Shown here one piece after another: positions 28,515 to 33,639 of a stretch of 33,639 bases of DNA. The position numbers and the translations under genes are program-made. The first letter of the stretch is position 1. Each line of letters starts with the position of its first letter. A model generated the notes under the pieces. It was not told where the DNA came from and ran no database searches. It worked only from the letters and a program-made list of their open reading frames with translations. Origin of the DNA: Parcubacteria group bacterium Gr01-1014_30 (GTDB lineage: Bacteria > Patescibacteriota > Minisyncoccia > Minisyncoccales > 2-12-FULL-40-12); the NCBI GenBank assembly GCA_007376185.1, contig VMFS01000006.1, positions 1 through 33,639 on the forward strand. The letters are read 5' to 3'.

Positions 28515-30481
28515 TAAGTAAATGTAGCACCAATTTTCAATTTATCAACCGCTTCTGACAACATCTGGCAGTATAAGTTTAATCCCACGCGGTTCACACT
28601 GCCCGATTGCTCTCTGCCCAGTATGTTTCCGGCGCCTCTTTGCTCCAAATCTTTTTGAGCTAGCCGGTAGCCCGAACCCAGCTCTTCTGCTTCCTTTAGA
28701 GCCAAAATGCGCTCTCTTGCCCGAGGAGACAATTTTTTCGGATACAGGAAATAGGCATAGGCCTGCGAGCGGGAGCGTCCAACTCTGCCCCTTATTTGGT
28801 ACGCCTGCGCCAGTCCTAACCTTGTTGAGTCGGCAACGACCAAAGTATTGACGTCTGGTAGATCCAGGCCGTTTTCAATTATGGTGGTGGCCAACAAGAC
28901 GTTGGTCTTCTTGCGCTGAAAATCTTCCATCACTTTTGCCAGCTCCTTTTCTTTCATGCGGCCGTGAGCTAGGCCTAAACGCAACATGCTAACTAATTCA
29001 CGGAGAAGTTTTTGGGCAAAGCCGATTGTTTGGACCTTGTTGTGCAAATAGTAAACTTGGCCGCCTCTGGAAAGTTCGGACTCAATTGCGGCTTTAACGG
29101 TTTTTTCTGAAAAGGGTAAAATGATCGTCTTGATGGCGTATCGGCCCGCAGGCGGCGTTTGAACCAAGCTGACGCTTTTTAAAGAAGAAAGGGCCATATA
29201 GAGAGTTCTTGGTATGGGTGTGGCCGATAAGGACAGCATGTCAAGAGAAGCGCGAGCGCGTTTCAGTTTTTCTTTTTGCTTGACCCCAAATTTTTGTTCG
29301 TCGTCTATAACCAGGAGTCCCAGGTTTTTGAACTCAACGTCTTTTGACAGAAGGCGATGCGTGCCGACAACAATGTCAACTTTGCCGCTTTTTAAGTTAT
29401 CAACCGTTGCTTTTTGTTCCTTTTTTGTTTGAAACCGCGACAAAACCTCAACTTTCAAAGGCAAGTTTTTTAACCGCTCTTTGAAGTTTTGGAAATGCTG
29501 TTTAGCCAATATGGTTGTGGGGCAAATAAGAGCTGACTGCCGGCCAGAGCCCGCAGCTTTTACCATTACCCGCAAAGCTATCTCGGTTTTGCCAAAACCC
29601 ACGTCGCCCAAAATTAGTCGGTCCATGGGCTTTGGTTTTTCCAGATCGCGCATAACGTCTTCAATCGCTTGGAGCTGGTCCGGGGTCTCTCGGTGCGGGA
29701 AACTCGAGGCTAAATGAAAGTCAATTTCAGCGTCTGGCAAGTAAGGCGGTCTTTGAGCAGTTTCTCTTTTGGCGTATATTTCCAGAAGCTCTTTGGCAAA
29801 CTTGATCGCGTCTTCTTTCGCTTTTTTCTTCGTCTTCTGCCAGCTCCAACTGCCCAAGCGCGAAATTTTGGGGTCGGTAAAGCCAACGTATCTTGAAAGC
29901 TTTCTTTCCAAACCCAGAGGCACGTAAAGTTTGTCGCCTTGCGCGTACTCCAGAAGATAGTAGCTTAAATCTTGATGTTGCTCTACGCCGGCGAATCGGC
30001 CGACCCCGTGGTCCAAGTGAACCAAATAATCTCCGGGTTTTAATCCTGTTATGTCGGAAAACAACCTTTGCGACTTTAGCCGTTTTTTTAAGATCTTCCT
30101 TGATTTTTCCCCATCGGTGACTTTTTGGGGCAGTTCTGAAATTTCTTGGACTGTGTTGCCAAAAAACTCCAAGCGGAAGGCACCTTGTGAGTTTACTGGG
30201 AAGACGTCGATGAGGCCGCCTCTTTGGGCGAACTCTCCCAGTTCTTGAACTTCCAAAACTTTTTCATAGCCCATTTCGTCAAGTTTTCTTAGAAGCTCGG
30301 AAAGCTTGCAGATTTGATTTTTTTGGAGATATATTGTGTTGTTTTCAAAAAATGACTGGGTTTTTCTTGCGGTCAAAATTGCGTTTAAGTTCTGTTCAAA
30401 CCAAAAATTCCCCTTTTCCAAAAAGTAGGTGGTTAAGCTGACTATTAAAACCCTGTCAATAATTTTATCGGTTATATTCAT
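28514..30481 (-). CDS. mfd: Shortened transcription-repair coupling factor Mfd
   Basis: 655 aa against about 1100-1150 in typical bacteria. Residues about 1-130 retain only the end of the UvrB-like module (FAQRGGLIDVFPV). The RNA-polymerase-interacting CarD-like module follows (GDYLVHLDHGVGRFAGVEQ), then the translocase: LILGDVGFGKTEIAL (Walker A), VIDDEQKFGVKQKEKL (DEEQ box written DDEQ), LSATPIPRTLYMAL and RGRVGRSRSQAYAYF. The C-terminal autoinhibitory domain is absent or very short. The start is supported by the conserved order, but an upstream frameshift is not excluded; upstream 30482-30562 shows no Mfd-like sequence. Confidence 0.9.
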   Translation of the reverse strand: MNITDKIIDRVLIVSLTTYFLEKGNFWFEQNLNAILTARKTQSFFENNTIYLQKNQICKLSELLRKLDEMGYEKVLEVQELGEFAQRGGLIDVFPVNSQGAFRLEFFGNTVQEISELPQKVTDGEKSRKILKKRLKSQRLFSDITGLKPGDYLVHLDHGVGRFAGVEQHQDLSYYLLEYAQGDKLYVPLGLERKLSRYVGFTDPKISRLGSWSWQKTKKKAKEDAIKFAKELLEIYAKRETAQRPPYLPDAEIDFHLASSFPHRETPDQLQAIEDVMRDLEKPKPMDRLILGDVGFGKTEIALRVMVKAAGSGRQSALICPTTILAKQHFQNFKERLKNLPLKVEVLSRFQTKKEQKATVDNLKSGKVDIVVGTHRLLSKDVEFKNLGLLVIDDEQKFGVKQKEKLKRARASLDMLSLSATPIPRTLYMALSSLKSVSLVQTPPAGRYAIKTIILPFSEKTVKAAIESELSRGGQVYYLHNKVQTIGFAQKLLRELVSMLRLGLAHGRMKEKELAKVMEDFQRKKTNVLLATTIIENGLDLPDVNTLVVADSTRLGLAQAYQIRGRVGRSRSQAYAYFLYPKKLSPRARERILALKEAEELGSGYRLAQKDLEQRGAGNILGREQSGSVNRVGLNLYCQMLSEAVDKLKIGATFT

Positions 30482-30500
30482 TCACCGAGCCCCGTAGGTC

Positions 30501-30520
30501 GGAAGAGATAAACCTCTTCC
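30501..30520 (-). repeat. Hairpin between pth and mfd
   Basis: GGAAGAG and CTCTTCC (7 bp) around a 6-nt loop, 20 nt before the mfd start on the minus strand. There is no T tract. Confidence 0.5.
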
Positions 30521-30562
30521 TTATCTTCGTTAACACTTGATGGGCGAAGGTAAAGATGAACT

Positions 30563-31162
30563 TCAGTTCACTTCTGACATTGCTTTTTCCACCCCTTCTT
30601 TTAGCGCAAATTCAAGGGCTTGGCAAGTTTTTTTTATAACTTCTTTTACCACTCTTTCTTCTCCTTTCGTAAACTTCCCCAAAACAAATTTCTCGTCCAC
30701 GGGTTTCTCGTCCACGGGTTTCACCCGTGTATTTTGTGCCTTTATTCCTATACGGAATCTGACAAAGTTTTTCGTTCCAAGCTCGTCAATGATTGATTGG
30801 ACTCCTTTGTGGCCCGCAGACCCCCGGCCGAGTGAAATTTTGAGTTTACCCAGCGGCAAGTCCAGGTCATCGTGAATTACGTATAAACTTGTAACGTGTA
30901 ACTTGTAACGCGAAACTAGTTTTTTGACTGCTTTGCCAGAGTCGTTCATACCAGGTAGTGAAAATTCGACCACTGCCGGAGGCAGTGATAATAAACGAAG
31001 TTTAGTCGAATTTCTACTACCTTGCATAAAAGTTGTCGGTTTTGCCAAAATCACGCCTTTCAAATTCAAGCACTCAAGTTCGTCAATGACTCTTGCACCG
31101 ATGTTATGCCGCGTTTTTTCAAACTTTTTGCCAGGGTTGCCCAATCCAACAATAAGTACCAT
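30563..31162 (-). CDS. pth: Peptidyl-tRNA hydrolase with in-frame insertions
   Basis: 199 aa. The catalytic set is present: GLGNPG (Asn10), TRHNIG (His20), MNDSGKAV (the second Asn) and HDDLDLPLGK (Asp). An insertion of about 26 residues (QGSRNSTKLRLL...SLPG) splits the conserved KPTTFMN-SG block; at DNA level it is a nested palindrome (30953-31022). KLHVTSLYV derives from a GTAAC/AACTTG microrepeat (30886-30911), and KPVDEKPVDEK is a 15-bp tandem duplication beside CACGGGT-TTC-ACCCGTG (30713-30729). The enzyme recycles peptidyl-tRNA. It starts a minus-strand operon with mfd, dprA and topA. Confidence 0.92.
   Translation of the reverse strand: MVLIVGLGNPGKKFEKTRHNIGARVIDELECLNLKGVILAKPTTFMQGSRNSTKLRLLSLPPAVVEFSLPGMNDSGKAVKKLVSRYKLHVTSLYVIHDDLDLPLGKLKISLGRGSAGHKGVQSIIDELGTKNFVRFRIGIKAQNTRVKPVDEKPVDEKFVLGKFTKGEERVVKEVIKKTCQALEFALKEGVEKAMSEVN
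30953..31022. repeat. Nested palindrome inside the pth coding sequence
   Basis: Outer arms AGGTAGTGAAAATTCGAC (30953-30970) and GTCGAATTTCTACTACCT (31005-31022) match at 16 of 18 positions. They enclose CACTGCC-GGA-GGCAGTG (30971-30987). Confidence 0.8.
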
Positions 31163-31167
31163 AAAAA

Positions 31168-31303
31168 GATAGAATCTAGAATTTAGAATATAGAATCTAG
31201 AAGGAGAATACGGAATATAGAATAAAAAGGGGAAGTTCTCCTTAAATTCTTAATTCTAAATTCCCATTCTATATTCCAGATTCAAGATTCCAAATTCTAA
31301 ACT
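31168..31303. repeat. Inverted array of TAGAATC-like units between pth and lepB
   Basis: The left half repeats (T)AGAATCTAGAATTTAGAAT-like units; the right half carries the complementary ATTCTA/ATTCC units; AAGGAGAA and TTCTCCTT lie near the centre. The whole could fold into one long imperfect hairpin. It lies in the pth leader of the divergent promoter region and holds no gene. Confidence 0.75.
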
Positions 31304-31332
31304 ATTATACCACCGCCACTTGTAAAACTACA
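31304..31332 (-). promoter_or_regulatory. Possible promoter for pth operon
   Basis: On the minus strand TATAAT (31309-31304) has a weak TGTAGT 17 nt upstream. The leader would run about 135 nt through the inverted array. It overlaps the opposing lepB promoter. Confidence 0.5.
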
Positions 31333-31347
31333 AAAATTTGTTATAAT
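31320..31347 (+). promoter_or_regulatory. lepB promoter, near-leaderless
   Basis: TTGTAA (31320-31325), a 16-nt spacer and TATAAT (31342-31347). The ATG follows after 9 nt, so the 5' leader would be 0-3 nt. Confidence 0.65.
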
Positions 31348-31356
31348 CACAAAGGT

Positions 31357-31893
31357 ATGAAATCGCTCTTTGTTTTTATTTGGGAAGTCGTAAAGGTGGT
31401 CGTGATTGCGACGGCAATCGTTGTTCCGATACGCTATTTTTTGTTTCAGCCGTTTTTGGTGAAAGGTCAGTCAATGGAGCCAAATTTTGCCAACGGCGAC
31501 TACCTGATTATTGACCAGCTTTCTTACCGCTTCAGAGAGCCTCAAAGAGGCGAAGTTGTGGTTTTTAAGTATCCGCAAATGCCTTCTCAAAGATACATTA
31601 AGAGAATCTTGGGGTTGCCCGGCGAAACCGTTGAAGTAAAAGAGGGAAAGGTGGTGGTTTCGGGTTTTGAGCTGAAAGAGTACTACTTGCCGAGCTCAGT
31701 CTTTACCGACGAGAAAGGATTCGAAAGAGTTGCTCTGGGTGAAAACGAATACTTTGTTTTGGGCGACAACAGGCCCGCTTCTTCTGACTCCAGAGTTTGG
31801 GGCATTCTTCCCGGAGAGAACATCATTGGTAGAGTTTTTATAAGAGCTTGGCCCTTTGTCGTCTTTGCAAAAGTAGAGGCGCCCGAGTACTAA
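31357..31893 (+). CDS. lepB: Signal peptidase I
   Basis: 178 aa, anchored by one N-terminal membrane segment (VVKVVVIATAIVVPIRYFLF). The catalytic dyad is Ser39 in GQSMEPNF and Lys82 in RYIKRILGLPGE; box E, GDNRPASSDSR, is intact. It cleaves signal peptides of exported proteins at the outer membrane face of the cytoplasmic membrane. It ends 3 nt before hisS, so the two are likely co-transcribed. Confidence 0.95.
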   Translation: MKSLFVFIWEVVKVVVIATAIVVPIRYFLFQPFLVKGQSMEPNFANGDYLIIDQLSYRFREPQRGEVVVFKYPQMPSQRYIKRILGLPGETVEVKEGKVVVSGFELKEYYLPSSVFTDEKGFERVALGENEYFVLGDNRPASSDSRVWGILPGENIIGRVFIRAWPFVVFAKVEAPEY

Positions 31894-31896
31894 ATT

Positions 31897-33180
31897 ATGG
31901 CTAAGAAACCAAAATTTCAGCGGCCAACGGGGATGTACGACATTCTGCCCGAAGACCAGAAGTACTTTCAGAAGGTTTTGCGCGCGTGCGAGGGAGCGGC
32001 GGAGTTTTACGGGTTTGAAAAAATAGATACTCCGGTTTTGGAAGAGACCGCGCTTTTTGAAAAGGGAACTGGCCTTTCAACAGACATCGTTCAAAAAGAG
32101 ATGTATTCTCTAAGGACCAAAGGAGGGGACTATTTGACTTTGAGGCCTGAATGGACTCCGGGCATTGTCAGGGCTTACATTGAGCACGGAATGTTTAATC
32201 TGCCACAACCCGTAAAACTTTGGCATTTCGGTCCCGTCTTTCGCCACGAACGCCCCCAGGCAGGCCGTTTGCGCGAGTTTAAGCAGTTCGGTTTTGAGGT
32301 TTTTGGAGAGGTAAGTTCGGTTATTGACGCGCAAATTATTCAGATTTTCTGCAATATCTTAAAAGAGCTGCGGCTGAAAAACATAGTCGTTGAAATAAAC
32401 TCAATCGGCGACAGCAAGTGCCGTCCTTATTACAAAAAAATGCTGGTGAGTTATTTCAGGTCGCGCGAACAAGGACTTTGCTCTGACTGCCGCCGCCGTT
32501 TGCGGGAAAACCCATTGCGAATTTTGGACTGCAAGGAAGAAAAGTGCCGCTTTTTGGTTTCTCAGGCGCCCCAGCTAATTGACCATCTTTGCGAAGAATG
32601 CCACAGTCATTTCAAAGAGGTGCTTGAGTTTTTGGACGAGCTGGAAATACCTTACCATTTGAATCCCTACTTGGTTCGCGGCCTTGACTACTACACGAAA
32701 ACGGCTTTTGAGATTTACGAGAATTCCCACGAGGGTAGGCAGCAGGGAGCTTTGCCGTCTGGCGGCAGGTACGACAACTTGGTTAAGCATTTGGGCGGAA
32801 AAGACACTCCGGCTTCGGGCGGGGCTAGCGGCGTGGAAAGAATTGTCAACTTGCTCAAAGCAAGGGGTTTGAAGTTTCCCCAGCCCCCGAGTCCAAAGAT
32901 ATTTTTGGCCCAGCTCGGGAGTTTGGCCAAAAGAAAGGGAGTAAAATTGATGGAGAACTTCAGAAAAGAAAGAATCCCTGTGGCAGAGTCATTCGGCCGT
33001 GACTCGCTCAAAGCGCAAATGGCAAGAGCAAACAAGCTGGGAGTTGAGTACACTTTAATTTTGGGGCAAAGGGAAGCGCTTGAAGGCGAAATTATCGTGC
33101 GAGACATGGAGAATGGAAACCAAACAACGGTGAAATTGGACGAAGCCGTTGCCGAAATGGAAAAAAGAGCTAAAAAATAA
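31897..33180 (+). CDS. hisS: Histidyl-tRNA synthetase
   Basis: 427 aa class II synthetase. Motif 1 region FQRPTGMYDILPED, motif 2 FRHERPQAGRLREFKQFG, the histidine-specific LVRGLDYYTKTAFEI and motif 3 SGGRYDNL...GASGVERIVNLL are intact. A Cys-rich stretch (CSDCRRR, CKEEKC, CEECHSH) in the insertion domain suggests a zinc site, seen in a subset of HisRS. The usual LRPEGTA reads LRPEWTPG here. The C-terminal anticodon domain starts near residue 330. It lies 1 nt before the HIT gene start. Confidence 0.96.
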   Translation: MAKKPKFQRPTGMYDILPEDQKYFQKVLRACEGAAEFYGFEKIDTPVLEETALFEKGTGLSTDIVQKEMYSLRTKGGDYLTLRPEWTPGIVRAYIEHGMFNLPQPVKLWHFGPVFRHERPQAGRLREFKQFGFEVFGEVSSVIDAQIIQIFCNILKELRLKNIVVEINSIGDSKCRPYYKKMLVSYFRSREQGLCSDCRRRLRENPLRILDCKEEKCRFLVSQAPQLIDHLCEECHSHFKEVLEFLDELEIPYHLNPYLVRGLDYYTKTAFEIYENSHEGRQQGALPSGGRYDNLVKHLGGKDTPASGGASGVERIVNLLKARGLKFPQPPSPKIFLAQLGSLAKRKGVKLMENFRKERIPVAESFGRDSLKAQMARANKLGVEYTLILGQREALEGEIIVRDMENGNQTTVKLDEAVAEMEKRAKK

Positions 33181-33181
33181 G

Positions 33182-33520
33182 GTGGAAGATTGCATTTTTT
33201 GCAAAATAGCCAATAAAGAAGAAGCGGCTGAGATAGTTTACGAAGATGAAAGAGTTGTGGCTTTCAAGGATATTTATCCTAAAGCGCCAGTCCATATTTT
33301 GATAGTCACTAAAAAGCACATACATTCGGCAAATCACATTGAACCGGAAGACAAGGAGTTGGTGGGAGAGCTGTTTCTGGTTGCCAAAAAAGTTGCCAAA
33401 GAGCAGGGGGTAGCGGAAACGGGCTACCGACTTTCCTTTAACGTTGGGAGGGACGCGGGGCAAGTTGTAGACCACTTGCATATGCACTTGTTGGGTGGTA
33501 AGAAGATACCGCTGGCGTAA
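33182..33520 (+). CDS. HIT family protein (nucleotide hydrolase/transferase)
   Basis: 112 aa from GTG 33182, chosen because MEDCIFCKIANKE is the usual HIT N-terminus and TAAGG lies just before it; the ATG at 33149 would overlap hisS by 32 nt. The histidine triad is HLHMHLLGG, and CIFCKI supplies the N-terminal Cys pair (the matching zinc His is probably in the KKHIHSANH region). These enzymes cleave AMP-linked substrates such as AMP-lysyl or adenosine phosphoramidates. It is the last gene of the lepB-hisS operon in view. Confidence 0.92.
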   Translation: MEDCIFCKIANKEEAAEIVYEDERVVAFKDIYPKAPVHILIVTKKHIHSANHIEPEDKELVGELFLVAKKVAKEQGVAETGYRLSFNVGRDAGQVVDHLHMHLLGGKKIPLA

Positions 33521-33569
33521 CAATTATTATCAGCATATTTCCCACATCGGAAGGGGGTCGGTCGGGTCG

Positions 33570-33598
33570 CGGGAGTTTCCGCGGAGCGGAAACTCCCG
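33570..33598. repeat. Long GGA-triloop palindrome after the HIT gene
   Basis: A perfect 13-bp stem, CGGGAGTTTCCGC (33570-33582) and GCGGAAACTCCCG (33586-33598) with loop GGA. A second hairpin GGAAACC-ATCC-GGTTTCC (33603-33620) follows, then CCCCGTATAGG at the window edge, which could be the left arm of another clamp element. No T run is seen. Confidence 0.8.
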
Positions 33599-33639
33599 AC
33601 CTGGAAACCATCCGGTTTCCCCGTATAGGAAAACAGGCT

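Noticed and set aside
30489-30497. CCCCGTAGG as a clamp arm before mfd
   Set aside because: No complementary arm was found in the neighbouring 100 nt on the correct side.
1-33639. CRISPR array
   Set aside because: No regularly spaced direct repeats of 24-40 bp were seen; the repeats present are inverted, dispersed or microrepeats.

Overview
This window looks like a piece of a Candidate Phyla Radiation (Patescibacteria, probably Parcubacteria-type) chromosome. The assignment is inference. It rests on compact, moderately A/T-rich genes that abut or overlap by 1-4 nt (ATGA and TAATG junctions), few Shine-Dalgarno sequences, several promoters whose -10 box lies only 7-9 nt before the start codon, a strongly shortened Mfd, and housekeeping proteins carrying odd in-frame low-complexity or palindromic insertions. 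No rRNA genes are present, so the lineage cannot be fixed from this sequence.

Layout. 1-170 is the end of a short unknown gene, closed by an intrinsic terminator. 171-488 holds a strong promoter and a GC-rich repeat. 489-3133 is a small unknown gene, recO and a secreted repeat-domain protein. 3194-6054 holds glycyl-tRNA synthetase, a GNMT-like methyltransferase and a RelB/RelE-type toxin-antitoxin pair. 6084-10677 runs M16 protease, AI-2E-type permease, rsmI, metG. 10678-11374 is a structured intergenic region with a missed 59-aa Cys-rich ORF. 11375-22521 runs tatD, leuS, glmS, Nudix, yvcK-like, sugar nucleotidyltransferase, a small Cys-rich protein, a TsaC/Sua5-type gene, glyA and a PAP2 phosphatase. 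22522-25446 is an accessory island on the minus strand. 25465-31162, also on the minus strand, holds tRNA-Leu(CAA), topA, dprA, short mfd and pth. 31357-33520 on the plus strand holds lepB, hisS and a HIT protein.

Functional themes. Translation dominates: four aminoacyl-tRNA synthetases (Gly, Met, Leu, His), rsmI, pth and the t6A enzyme TsaC. Envelope precursors come next: glmS, a GlmU-like nucleotidyltransferase, a YvcK-type regulator and PAP2. DNA handling is covered by recO, dprA, topA, mfd and tatD.

The most unusual material is threefold. (1) The 2.9-kb island is bounded by related inverted terminal repeats, one lying just beyond the 3' end of tRNA-Leu. Inside are a decayed serine recombinase and two unrelated cargo genes that share the same upstream motif and the same 34-bp downstream repeat, the latter being a slice of recombinase coding sequence. 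(2) There is a family of intercistronic 'clamp' elements with conserved outer arms CCCCGTTAGAA...TTCTAACGGGG, covarying inner arms and variable structured loops, placed at stop/start junctions. (3) Short palindromes with a three-base GNA loop (GGA, GAA, GCA or complement) occur both between genes and in frame inside pth, leuS and metG.
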